DNA from: Sclerotinia nivalis
Taxonomy: Eukaryota > Ascomycota > Leotiomycetes > Helotiales > Sclerotiniaceae
NCBI GenBank assembly: GCA_029531795.1
Contig: JAPEIS010000001.1
Coordinates: forward strand, 1,922,001-1,986,000
Direction of reading: 5' to 3'
DNA: 64,000 nt
Below are positions 1-11,249 of this stretch, one piece after another (within the stretch, counting starts at the first letter, position 1; every line of letters starts with the position of its first letter). The translations under genes and the position numbers were made by a program. Under the pieces are notes generated by a model, which worked only from the letters and a program-made list of their open reading frames with translations, did no database searches and had not been told where the DNA came from.

Positions 1-1998
1 TATCACCACGATGACCCAACCCAAGATCCACCGCTCCCACATCCCCTCGACTCTTCTCCCCATCACCAGCTGCACCTACAATAGCACACTCGCCCCCACT
101 ATCCCCATCACTCCCGACGCCGTCCACCACATCCCCATAAACCGTATGATCCAGCAACGATTCCCTCGCCGGCCACACCCAACTAAGCAGCGTATAAACC
201 AACACACTAACCACAAACCCAAAAAGCCAATCAAAAGAATAAAGATGTTTCGCGCCCCCACTAATGCGCACTGTATCCGTCTGTACCCCCGTCTCCGCAT
301 CCGTCTGCAATCCAATACTATATCCCAGTCCCGGTAAATTCGGAGTCACAGCTACGAGCAATGCTAATAAAGCGCGCCAGTTAATTCCATACCAGTATCT
401 GTATCTTCCATCCGGATCGTAGAGGGCTGGGACATCGATATGTTGTTTTTTGACGAGCCAGTAGTCTGCGGCGAGGATGCCGGCAATAGGGGCCAGGAAG
501 ACGGCGTACCCGCCCATGAAGGCCAGGAATGTTTCAGCCGAACTGATGATTTTCCATGGGACGATTACCCAGCCTCCTACTACTGCCGCGATGATACATC
601 CACGTTCGATATTTACGTAGCGGGGAAAAAGAACTGTGAGATCATTTGCTGCGCTGATGGAGTTTGCGGTAATGTTTGTGCCGACTTGTGCGATATACCA
701 AGCTGTGGCTGCGAAAAATGCAGCGGCGCGTCCTCCGTGTCCTAGATCTAGCCATTTGGCGATAATTTCGAGGGGATCCCAGATAGGTTTTCCGTAGATG
801 ATACCGGTGGCTGAAGTGGTAATGATACCGATTGTACCACAAAGGGTAAAGATCAGGGGAAGAAAAGGAAGTTGAATGAACTGGCCTTTGGATGATCGTG
901 CGTAGCGGGAGAAGTCGGGTATGTTACATGATAATGTAGCCCATGTGCCCGTCACGGATGACATACAAGAAAGCCAGAGATATGCTTTTGTGGATCCGGA
1001 GACTGTAGGCTGAAGATCGAAGATCGCGCCTGAACCGCCGGCTTTGTGGATACACCAACCCATGGTTGCAATAGCAGCAACAGGTGCTGCGATAAGTTTT
1101 ATAGCGAAGAGGTAACGGAGGCGAGTAGGTGGTATGAGGAGCAGCGGGAGTTGGATTATCCAGAAAAGAAAATAACTATAAAATAGGCTATTAGTTTTCC
1201 CTCCCATTTATTCTTACAAAATAACATACCTTATCATTCCCTGCGTAGTAATTCCCTGTCCCTCCGCAATATGATTCGGCACATTCGCATAACTAGGCCA
1301 AATAGCCAATATCATAACCGTAATACACTCCGCTCCATTAGCCCCTTGAATACCCAACCAAAACATCGCCAATATAGATCTTGAGATAATGCAAAAGTAC
1401 GCAAAATAATATCCGAAAGATGCTCGAATTGCGACGGAAAATGGTATGTGGAGTTTTGCGCCGATGGCTCCATTGAGTACCATGGGGATTGCTACGCAGG
1501 TTGTTCCTACTACCATCTTTTGATGTGTTAGTTTGGTTTGATGATCGATGAGATGACGAAGCTATGTAGGAAAACTCACGATTGGAAGTGCTTCTCGCCA
1601 TGTTAATCCCACGGCTAGAACACTACTTGCCGTCTCCCAGGTTCCAAGATTAATCGTATCAGTTGCCCAATAAGCCATCCTGTGTTTTATTTCGTCAATC
1701 ATCAATCCATCCACTTCATTCATCCTCCATTCCATAAATTCACGCAATCTCCAGTACTCTCTCTATAGACAACCATCATCGAAAAACCCAAAAACCAAAA
1801 CCAAAACCACACTCACCAAGTCCACAACGTCCAAGTCTGATCTTCCCTCTTCACCGGATCCATATCCTCATTAGTCCAAACATGTTCTGGCGCCAACGCG
1901 CTTTTTTGTTTCGGTAACTCCCATGCTTTGACCGATGTACATCGTTCTTTAATTTGTTTTCCGGTGGGAAAATACGGTATTGAAGTTAATGAACGCAT
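1..1998 (-). CDS. NCS1-family nucleobase permease (uracil/allantoin type), 3'-partial
   Basis: This is a plasma-membrane, cation-coupled importer of the nucleobase-cation-symport-1 family (Fur-like: uracil, allantoin or related purine/pyrimidine compounds). Four exons read 1998-1818, 1679-1580, 1516-1230 and 1175-1. All three introns have GT-AG ends (GTGAGT, GTGAGT, GTATGT). The N-terminus carries the family signature WTNEDMDPV, then a TWTLWTW run joined across intron 1 to AYWATDTINLGTW. Many hydrophobic helices follow, and NITANSISAANDL in the second half is a typical family motif. The frame is still open at base 1, after a Gly/Asp-rich hydrophilic stretch that looks like the cytoplasmic tail, so only the last residues are missing. 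ATG 1998 is chosen because it starts a short hydrophilic leader before the signature. The exact substrate cannot be read from sequence. GATA-type sites lie just upstream, as expected of a nitrogen-regulated permease. Confidence 0.9.
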
Positions 1999-2293
1999 GA
2001 TCGCCTTTTATCTTCTCATATATCCAGCTTATCTATCAACCAACCCTTCGTCCCCAAGCTCCGAACTTCAAGGAAGAGCAGGAAGAAAACGCGAGAAAAA
2101 GAGATAGAGATAAAAAACCTCGGTCTTTGGGGCGTATATATATATAATATATACTATGTAGTGTTACCTTATCCTACCATATATTACCTACCTACATTAC
2201 AGGTCTCGTTGTACAGATCTCCCCTCCCCCTCATACTGTATCTCGCACCATGCAATAGATATCGAACCGGGGAAGGATAAGCACACAGATAAG
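1999..2293 (-). promoter_or_regulatory. GATA-site-rich upstream region of the NCS1 permease
   Basis: On the side upstream of the permease ATG, HGATAR cores (AGATAA or its complement TTATCT) occur at 2008-2013, 2029-2034, 2108-2113 and 2287-2292. GGATAA cores occur at 2168-2173 and 2275-2280. By base composition I would expect about one HGATAR in 290 bp on both strands. AreA/Gln3-type GATA factors are known to activate nucleobase and allantoin permeases under nitrogen limitation. Binding here is inferred. Confidence 0.4.
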
Positions 2294-3294
2294 ACCCCCA
2301 TGCAGAAAACCCCGAACCAGGGAGAAAGCAGCAGGCAAGCTGAGATATCAGCCGAAAATCATCAGAGAAACCTTGCACTTGCATATTCTCACTTGAAATT
2401 GTCTGTAGAAGGTAATTTTGATGAGGTTTTCTATGCACTTCACTTGAATGTGTATCTGAACCTTAATTTTCATCCCACTCTTCGACATCGCATGCATATT
2501 TTGAATCTTCCAAAATGTTGTTAAACATTTACTTGAAGTTTTATTTGCCTCACAGGGCGTTGGGTACATAAATATGAAGAGCTTGTCAGATAAATATAAC
2601 CTAAAGCTAAACCTCCAAGTTCATCTAGACCATGCATCCAGATTATTGGTTGGAAAAAGATGTTTTTTAACAGCCTACCCTACCCGCATGCCCATTAGTC
2701 CTGATCTTGAAATTATGTTATGGCTATGAAGTCCAAAAGAAATTGCAGTATATCTTCAGGATCTCCTGCGAATATCCACCAAATCCCAAAACCATCAAAC
2801 TTAAGCTTTATATTAATTAGCCTTCTCTACAATCTCTCCCTCATCATGAAAACCACCAAAATTTATTATCCACAGCACCATCTCAACTTTTTATTTTCGA
2901 TAACCTGTCACTAGTCTGAATCAAAGCAAAGCTTTGGTGAATTTTTACTGTTCTTGATTCTCACTTATCACAATGAATCGATGACGATGGTTGCCGGGAC
3001 TCCTCAATGACTACCAGGCCCCTTCTCAATCTGGGCCATGCATTATTTTGCAAACTAGAATATTGGTAGAGTGATAAAACATCGTCATGAATGACCTCCA
3101 ATGATATGTCACACAAAATGATTGCTTCACTTGGTATGCTCTGTTATACACATGTCTATACTATCACAATGCATGCCATCCACTTCAATACATGCATGAT
3201 GCTACCCACCAAGGGGCTGCACCTAAAAACACCCTTCCCCTGAATGCGAATTGCTAAAATTACACACCCCTCCACTATCCTCGAAGAAAATTAT
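2294..3294. other. Intergenic region between permease and RPN2
   Basis: About 1 kb between the permease promoter and the RPN2 stop codon. Only short open frames with no recognisable domain are present (such as 2300-2524 on + and 2348-2569 on -). I see no gene here; its right end should contain the RPN2 3' UTR. Confidence 0.5.
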
Positions 3295-6200
3295 TTACTC
3301 TTCTTCCCCATCAGAGAAATAGTCGAAATCCTTAGGTACAGGAGCTTCCTCGGCACCCTCTTCATCTTCATCAACAGCAGTCAAAACACCTGCTGCAGCT
3401 GCAGCTCCGGGGAAAGCCCATTCACCTTCATTTGCAGGAGTTCTGGGGTAAGGGAAGTCACCCCCCTCGCGCACGCTGAGAGCCTCTACACGCATATCCT
3501 CAAGAGTTGCACTCATCATCGAAGCTCTTTCAACCTCAACCTTCTTCACCTTTTCTTCAATCAAGACCTTATCTTCTCCTGGCTGAGTATCAATCATTAC
3601 AATAACGCCTCCAGTAGGTTTCTTGACTGGCTTATAACGACCGGCCGGGAAACTGATGAACTTGAGTTGAGATGGAAGGACTCTAGACATGTTCTCCATC
3701 TCGTACCCAACCTTCTCCTTCTCAAGTTTCTTCTTCAATGTTTCTGCAGGGGTTTCCTTTTCGTTTTCATCCTTCTTCTCAGCAACTTTCTCTTCCGCGT
3801 CCTTGGTTGACTCGTCTACGTCCATCTTGTCGTCAGTTGCAGTTGGAAGCTTTGGTGTGCTAGGCGTTTGATCAATATCCATACTTTCTCGTCGTTGAGC
3901 ACGCTCCTTCTTTTGTGCTCTGCGCTTTGCTTGAGCAGTTGTTGATAGGACGGCTGTTGCGATTAAGGTTGGCGCATCCTCCGTCTTAACTTCTTGCTCT
4001 GGAGGGTAGTCGAAAAGGCTTGGTCGAGTAGCACTGTGGAATTTGAAACTTGGAATCTCCAATTCTTGGTTCAAGCCAATCATGGATGTAGGAGTGAAAG
4101 TCAGGGAGAGGAAATGGGTGAATGGGAACCAGTACCAGTATTGAGTGAAGACTGCCATACCGACAATACCAGCCATGTTGAGGTTACCCGTTTGAGTTTG
4201 TAACCCGATTGTGCAATTACGACCTCCAGCATCAATTATACCCAACGCCAATGCACAACCAAACTTGGCCATGGCATCCTCATGGCGATCTGCAACGACC
4301 TTCTTCAAGGTTTTGCGAATTTCTGCAACCTTGGGATTCATTACCTCATTCTGTTGAACCATAATCATGGCAAGAGAGATCAAAGCACCTTGTCGAACAA
4401 AGTCTGTAGGGTCCTTCATCATGGGCTCAAGCAAATCAATTGCCTCGTCAAGACCAGTACCAGCACAAGAGATACCTAGAGCCATAGCAGCGCCGTACCT
4501 AACATGTGGGTTGTAAGATTCAGACAAAAGTTCGACCATACGTGGCACACTCCCAGGCTTACGGAAGAGAATGAAACCCAAACTCATGACGGCAACACGA
4601 CGGACATCATCGTTCACATCGCTGACAGCTACATGAAGTAACTTGCGCACCGCCTTATTGCTTCCTGTGCCGCAGTATGCCAAAGCGACGGTCAAGATAC
4701 CACCATAACGAAGAGTTGGATCTGGTTCATTCAATAATCCTTTGATGAGGTCATCAGCTCCTTCTTGTGTGCCGTACATAATTAATGCCATGCCGATAGC
4801 AAGACCTCGAACACTCTTCTCGTGTTGAGTTTCGTGAGCATAAACGATCATTTCTTCTAGAACTTTCATATTACCAGTTCCCAACATGATGAGACCCATC
4901 GCAAGGCCAACAGCCTCACCATTGAGTGCAGAATCGCCGTAAAGTACGCTCTTCAAATCCTCGTAAATTTGTCGATTGCCTGTAGCCATACCAGCAATTC
5001 CCAACCCCAAAGCACCTCCGTGCTGGATAACCTCTTCTTGGTTCTCCAAAAAGGCTTTGTTCAAATACTCGAGCGCCTCGGCGCCATGATTGGCGTAAAT
5101 CAACCCATAAGCATAAAGGGCACCACCTTGGCTATAAGACGAACCTCCAACAGATGGGGCTCTTGGTAAATAAGGCTCCAACAATCTCTTAGCCTGGGAA
5201 AGGTTGCCACGATGAATGACACCAAGCGCAGCAGTAGCAGAAAACTTTGACCAGTTGACTGCCTTTCCTAACCACTCTAGATTGTCACGGAAGAATTTAT
5301 CATTGGTTGTGCCGTGGTTCATGAAAGCATTGCAGAACGTAACGGCTGAGTGGAAGATGGAGTTTCGACCTTCAAGGCTGTCACGGACTTTGTTGAGGAT
5401 GCTAAGGTCAGTGTGGTTATTTCGATACAAAAATTCGAGATTAAGTCTGATGGTCTCACTGCCATCGAGAATTTTTCGAATCGAGTCATAAACCTTGATT
5501 TGTTCATCCGAGGCCACTTCAGTGGATCCTCCAGCTTGATCATTCAACTCTCCTAAAAGTTGATCGGATTCCGTTGCTACACAAGAAATCAGTAACAAAC
5601 CTAGTCATGGGAATAGAGTCTACTCACGCTCCTCTGTAGATTGTTCGGCATCGGTGGCCTTCTTGGGTAGAGATTTAATGACTTTGGCCAGAAATTCCTG
5701 AGTGCCATTATCATACAGGTCGAAAGCGATCTGATATGCGATAGCGGTAGAAGTTTGATCGTCCTTAGCCTATACAAGGTCAGCTTCATGCCAGGCAAGG
5801 CTTGAATTCACAGAGGTTTCAGCCACTTCAAGTACTTACCACAAGTCTTTTTAACATTGTCGATGCCTCCTCGTCTATGTTAAGGTAGACGACGCATTTT
5901 GCAATTGCAAAATAATCCGGAGTTGGTATTTCATTCAGCAGATCCAAGATCAACCTCAGTATTTCTGTTCGAAGCCCTCTTTCTTGTACAACGCCCATGC
6001 AAATGTCTAAGACATATTCCATTAATTCTTCTGTTGGACCAGCTGTGCCCTCGGGAAGCTTTGATTTCGACTTCTTTTCATCGTCGCTAGCACGCTTGAT
6101 GACTCGTCGCAAGACCTCTAGATTTCTAGCCTCGACTGCAATTCCAACAACCTGTCTGTATCTCCCTTCGCGTAAACAACTCTCAAAAAGTCTCTCGATG

Positions 6201-6900
6201 ACTTTTTGAAGCGCAACCTGAGTAGATCGATCCGGTAAAATGGTGGAATCCGAGGTCTTGCCTTCTGCGACAGGCTGTTCCAACATGTTATCGGTAGAGA
6301 CTCGTGATAAGAGGGATTTTGATGGTAGAGTAGATTGCGAGAAAGGTGTCACAGGTGAAGTTAGCGCAGCAGCAGCACTGCCATCAATGGTCCCGCTGGC
6401 GAATGTAGTTGCGAGGGTAGGTAGAGCACTATCATTTTTGCTTTTTTGTGGTGCAGCATGATGTTGAGCAGATACACTGATATAGGTGTCGACACATTTC
6501 GAGATGATGGTTTCTTCGAATTCGCCCGACTTGTCGAGTTGAAAGAGATCACCAGCTCCGAGAGCAAATGTCATACTCTCATTGTATGCCTGTAAATGAT
6601 AATAGACCTTTGCCAACACCAAGGATGCTAATTGTCGCTCGGAAAAGGATTCATCTTCGTAGAGTGCCTCACTGAAAAGTGGCCAAATTAGTATTCAGTT
6701 GGTCATCATGATGGAGCTACATTAATATCTGAAATCTGCGACAGCGTGGATTTGACTTACATTTGAGAAACAGAGCCTGCAACTTCTGTCCATAGTGTAT
6801 CGATATCGTCGTTCAAGGTCTGAAGGGCGAAAATCTTGAGCTCCGGTTCTTCGTCTGAAAGGAAGCCCAGAACACCAGAGGCTGACGTCAAACTCGGCAT
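3295..6900 (-). CDS. RPN2: 26S proteasome regulatory subunit RPN2 (PSMD1)
   Basis: Largest non-ATPase subunit of the 19S base, the scaffold that holds Rpn13 and bridges lid and base. Four exons at 6900-6761, 6671-5840, 5769-5628 and 5576-3295 have GT-AG introns and sum to 1131 residues, the usual length for fungal Rpn2. The N-terminus has the conserved SEFSER-like helix, KVYYHLQAYN and ALGAGDLFQL. From about residue 480 to 850 there is a run of proteasome/cyclosome repeats with alternating small residues, for example GGALYAYGLIYANHG and GAAMALGISCAGTG. A Lys/Glu-rich insert follows, then the conserved PANEGEWAFP and an acidic tail. The tail contains PKDFDYFSDG, the position of the Phe/Tyr motif that binds the Rpn13 Pru domain in other species; that role is inferred. 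It is divergent from CET1 with about 1.3 kb between starts. Start ATG 6900 gives MPSLTSASGVLGFL, typical of the family. Confidence 0.97.
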
Positions 6901-7292
6901 GGTTGGTTAGTGGTTTGATAACCGTTGAAATTTGAATTCAGAAAGTGATTTATTTGAGGATCTTTATTGAAAGGTACTCTAAGAGTTTAGAGGATTTGAA
7001 AGGTTTGATGGATTATGGTTGAAAATGAGTTACTGTGGTTGTATACAGAGACCTCTGAAGGAAAAGTATCGCAACAATCAGGCACACCTTTTGGCACGTC
7101 AACAGCTTCAACCACGAATCTGGTCTGGTGGGAAAAGCGGTCAGGTCAGGCATTAAGTCAAATGAAGTAAGAGGCTAACTATTTTAGGAAATCATCTGGA
7201 TAAATATTAATGTCTGAGGCATGATATTTGGTGTGGTTAGATTATGTAATAAAGCAGGCGAAGAAGCTTAGGTAAGGCTGAGTCATTGGTCT

Positions 7293-7341
7293 TTGAGTCT
7301 TGAGTCTTGAGTCTTGAGTCTTAAGTCTTAAGTCTTAAGTC
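7293..7341. repeat. 7-bp tandem repeat (TTGAGTC x4, then TTAAGTC x3)
   Basis: Four perfect TTGAGTC units are followed directly by three TTAAGTC units, so one substitution has spread through part of the array. It lies about 390-440 bp upstream of the RPN2 start. Confidence 0.9.
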
Positions 7342-7732
7342 TTTGAGAGTAGCAACCAATCAGTAGAGGTTCCAGGTATAAATGGGTACCCGTAGATGGG
7401 GAATGAAATTAATAAATTAAACTCTCCATTAATTTTCAGATCAAAAAGTCAAATGAATTTTAGAATAAAATCCCATAATTGAAGTTTGTATAAAATATCA
7501 ATATTTTGAAGATATACTTTTAAAGATCATCGGCTGAACTTCATTTTTATATACACATTTCATTCCTCAATTTATCTCAAGTCATTCAAAAAGGTTTATT
7601 ATGCTGTGTACCTTCTCAAAGGTAAACGATTCGTCTACTGAGATGCGAATACCTCCTGTACTAGGTAGGAACTTGTAATTCCATCATTATGGGAATTTGG
7701 TTTTGGAAGCTACAAACCACAACTTATTGCCT

Positions 7733-7777
7733 CTCAAACCTCTCAAACCTCTCAACCCTCTCAACCCTCTCAACCCT
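7733..7777. repeat. 9-bp tandem repeat (CTCAAACCT / CTCAACCCT)
   Basis: Five contiguous 9-bp units, two CTCAAACCT and then three CTCAACCCT. Again a single change separates the two halves of the array. It lies about 430 bp upstream of the CET1 start. Confidence 0.85.
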
Positions 7778-8105
7778 CCCAACCCCCTATTCATCCCAAA
7801 ATATCCAAATATCCAAATACTTGTCCATGGCTTCAAAAAATATAAAAATATATAAAAAATGTATCTGCAGTAAATTCATAATACTTTAAAATTCCATTTG
7901 TCCCATCTGCGAACTCCCCCCAAAATTACTCTGGCCAATCCCGCCATTTCCCATCCATCATTGTTTGCGTAGTCCTAAACTTTTATTCTTGACAACTTCC
8001 TTTGTTCGAATGTGTTTGTTTGCGCCTTTGCGCCAACATCATTAACCCTTACGTTCGAGAACGAGAGCAACTCAACTGTACAACGAATTATCATATTGCC
8101 ATCTA

Positions 8106-8150
8106 ATGAAACGCCCTGTTGAAGATTACAAAGAGATATTGAGAGTGTAG
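8106..8150 (+). promoter_or_regulatory. Upstream ORF in the CET1 leader (14 codons)
   Basis: ATG at 8106 opens a 14-residue frame (MKRPVEDYKEILRV) that stops at TAG 8148-8150, 56 nt before the CET1 ATG and in a different frame. If the transcript begins upstream of 8106, this uORF would reduce initiation at CET1. The transcription start is not known from sequence. Confidence 0.4.
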
Positions 8151-8206
8151 TGCGTGGGGTCAAGAAGGGCGTATATGGTGGTAGTGCTGGACAACGAATC
8201 GCAAAC

Positions 8207-10656
8207 ATGGACCTTCGTTCAATCATCAATACGGAAAATGGTGAAGGGGCACGATCAAAACAAAATGCGCCTACACCGGTAACTCCAATTCAGACGGGTC
8301 CCCCATTAGGACAAATCTATAGGAATTATAGTCATTCGTCGCAGGTCTCGCCAGGTCCGGGCAAACATGGCTCACAGTCACAAGAGTACGGTTCACAAAA
8401 TGGTGGGCCTTATGCATCGCCAACTACCTATCAAGCAGCTCATCTAAATCGTCCGCCTCCTCCTACTCCCATTCAAGCCCCTCCACCGAATGACCTTCGT
8501 TCTCCAACGGGTTCATATTCGGCTCCCTCGCCATATCGGCATACCCCTAGTTCATCAATTAGTGTTCCCGGTGCTCAATACCCATTCCCGCAAAGTCTCC
8601 AAAATCCACAAAGTCCTGCTCAACGTCATCAATATCCCCCGACTTTTCAACAGTCTCGAAGAGATAGTTACTCACAACCTAATCCACCTTCTCACTTACA
8701 ACAATATAATTCACAGATTCAAGGATCACCCGCTCCACAAACACCACCAATTGGAATTCCAGGGGCGACACATCCCTATCTTCAACATCAAAGATCACAA
8801 TCTTCACTTTCGAATTCTACACCCACGTCAGCGCACAGTCAGCAGCAGCAATATCAAAACCAATTCACTCAGGATAGTCCCATCTCCACAAATCAATTAC
8901 CACCAAATCAATTGCCAATTCAGCATCAGCAACAACAATCTCAACAATCTCACCCCGGCACACCCCTAGGTCCTCCTCTACAACCACAGCGCCAATCATC
9001 TGGCGGATTCGCCCAACCTATAAGCCCTTATCAACAACGAGGAGTGTCCGCAAATTCTTTTAGCAGTACTCAGTTCAATCAAATATCTCCTGCTCCCGCG
9101 AACGCTTCGATTCCACCTCGATTGCCGACCACTCCACGAAGCGCTTACGACTCTCAAAGAACATCAACAAGCTCCACGCAACAGAGGTCTATGATCGAAA
9201 GAGAAAGGAGTCTTAGCGTCAGTCCCAAAACGCGTCTACCCAGCCAAACAAGAGGAAGTTCGATGGCTCAACAGCAGCCGGAAGAATATAATGACTCAAC
9301 GAAACGCAAAATGGAGGACCGGGAAATGTCTTCTGAAGCACCGCAACGAGTTGAGCAGTACGATGTTAAGCCACAAATCAACGGCGATCAAGTCAGCTCT
9401 GCCGCTGCTCCGTCCCCTCAGCAACCACCTAGAAAGAGGACTCGATACACCGAGCCACCAATATGGGCCCGAAGTGCCAAAGGAATAAAAGGCTTAGGAC
9501 GTAAGACCAACGGGAGACAACAAACTCCTCAACCTTCCGCGCAGGCTCCGCCGGTAACATCAATAAAGCAAGAAAGTAATGGGATGCGCCAAGCGTCACC
9601 AGCGATTCCTCGACCTGTTGCAGGGAATGATGTTGATTGGGATGGCCCTCTCGGCCCATGGGAGCCGAGCATATCTGGCACTCAGCCACGTGCGGAGATG
9701 ACAAAGCTGGTGGCAGACTTTCTATATATGAACGTCGTTAGTCGTGAGGATACACGAGAGTTGGCCAGTCGAGGCGTGGAGGTAGAAATTGAAGCGAAGC
9801 TGGGGCAGCTTGTTAGTAAGGAGACGAACCAGAGACTGAGTTTGCCAATTCGTTCGGAAACAGTGCTTATGGATAATCAGTTCATTGCTTTCAAAAGCAC
9901 AATGACGGAGGTATGTTGTATATATTTTTTTGGTATCGCCTTGCTGACATCGGTGATAGTTCCAACATAAAAAGCTAAACGACTTTTTGAATGAACGCGT
10001 TAAGGACTGTTTTCCGAATAATCCTAGTCAGCCGAAACGACGAGTCAAGATCGATTACTTACATCGACGGGAGACGGATAAATTCTATGAACTGCCTTCT
10101 TCAATGCATGGCACTTTACCTCCAGCTCTTCGGGCCTTACTGAATCCTCGATACACTGTCAAAGTTCGTGTCACTCACGATCAGAAGACGGGTAAACCCT
10201 TGGCAAAGATCATCAAAGCTAGAGTGGCCGATATGGATATTTTTTTTCCCAGTTTAAGCCTTGATTGCCGAATTAGTATAAATTTCGAAATGAAGTTTGA
10301 CGGTGAAGTAGAGGAACTAGTTTCTTCAACTGACGGAGCTCAAAGGCCTGATCGTAACAAGGATCGTTTGAGTTACAAACAATCGCATTATCAAGTCGAC
10401 CTTACCCAAGTCACTCAAAGCTTGGTATCAAATGTGAGTTTTATTTCTGCTCCATCATCAAAATCGGCACTAACAACAGCAGAATGTAACTCGGACTGAA
10501 AAAGAACATGAGCTTGAAGTCGAACTTTCAGCAGCAGCTGTCATAGATCAAGGTCTCAAAGCTAGGAATGGCGAGCTAAATGATTACTTCAAGTTGGTGG
10601 AAGGTCTTATCGACAATGTTCGTTTATTGGCAAGAACTGCTTCAGCCAACGCCTAG
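8207..10656 (+). CDS. CET1: mRNA-capping enzyme beta subunit, RNA 5'-triphosphatase
   Basis: Removes the gamma phosphate from nascent pre-mRNA as the first capping step, in the nucleus with the guanylyltransferase subunit. Three exons (8207-9910, 9960-10433, 10483-10656) sum to 783 residues. Residues 1 to about 500 are low-complexity, rich in Gln, Pro and Ser with poly-Gln runs, and probably disordered. The C-terminal part is a triphosphate-tunnel metalloenzyme domain: the first metal-binding Glu motif VEVEIEAKLG lies near residue 525, RRVKIDYLHRR in the middle, and the second Glu motif ELEVEL at residues 736-741. The in-frame extension upstream begins with GTG at 8150, so it is not a fungal start; ATG 8207 (MDLRSIIN) is preferred. 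The yeast enzyme is shorter, and the long Gln/Pro N-terminus is the main difference. Confidence 0.95.
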
Positions 10657-11101
10657 GAAATCCCGTTTCTTCCAACTGCATGAATACCCCCGTTACTCGC
10701 AAGACTTTAATTTTTAAATCATTCAAGGCGTTTTAGGATTGGGGAAAATCGGATGGCGGCACATCATAACGTATGTGTGAAAAGATGGCAATGATATTTA
10801 GGTGGTTATTCTTTATTCTCAGTTGAAAGAAGGAGGTTCCAAATCTGATTGTTGCACATTCTGGCTGCATTTCTTTGCATCAGTGGCTGCATATGAAGAA
10901 AACATTAATTTGTGGTTCACAACAAACGCGCTCTTCAAGTTTCCACGCAGGTGGTCTCCAAAGGAGGCGGGCATCCTGTCTTATTATTATCAAGATGATT
11001 TTGGGATGAATGGTCGGGGGATGAACTATGATGACGATGGGATGTGTGGATGAATAGAACGAGCACAAGGAGGAGAAAAGAAAGGGGGGAGGGCCTTTTA
11101 T

Positions 11102-11121
11102 ACTAGCGCCTTTTCGCTAGT
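11102..11121. repeat. Perfect inverted repeat (7-bp arms, 6-nt loop)
   Basis: ACTAGCG and CGCTAGT flank CCTTTT. It sits about 450 bp after the CET1 stop and could fold as a hairpin in a 3' UTR or mark a 3'-end region. Confidence 0.6.
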
Positions 11122-11228
11122 CAGATACTTATGATTGTAAACTCTACGTGTAATAATGTATGTACTTATCACTGGTGTTTTTTGTGTATAGATAGTTCTT
11201 CTATTCAGATATTTTATTCCACAAGTAA

Positions 11229-11249
11229 CTAGTAGTTACTAACTACTAG
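11229..11249. repeat. Perfect inverted repeat (9-bp arms, 3-nt loop)
   Basis: CTAGTAGTT and AACTACTAG flank ACT. This is a compact stem-loop 110 bp after the previous one, with unknown function. Confidence 0.6.

Larger units (their letters stand above)
6901..8105. other. Shared RPN2/CET1 upstream region
   Basis: A 1.2 kb AT-rich spacer between divergently transcribed RPN2 and CET1. It holds two short tandem repeats (listed separately) and no supported gene. The short open frame at 7689-7889 is made largely by the CTCAAACCT-type repeat. I looked for a proteasome-associated control element (GGTGGCAAA) next to RPN2 and did not see one. Confidence 0.5.

Noticed and set aside
3244..3810. 188-codon plus-strand frame
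   Set aside because: Antisense shadow of the RPN2 Lys/Glu-rich region; Ser/Phe/Cys-rich translation without domain.
7293..7341. CRISPR-like array
   Set aside because: Contiguous 7-bp repeats without spacers in a eukaryotic genome; ordinary minisatellite.
8150..8206. N-terminal extension of CET1 by 19 codons
   Set aside because: It begins with GTG, not used as a normal fungal start; ATG 8207 is the first in frame.
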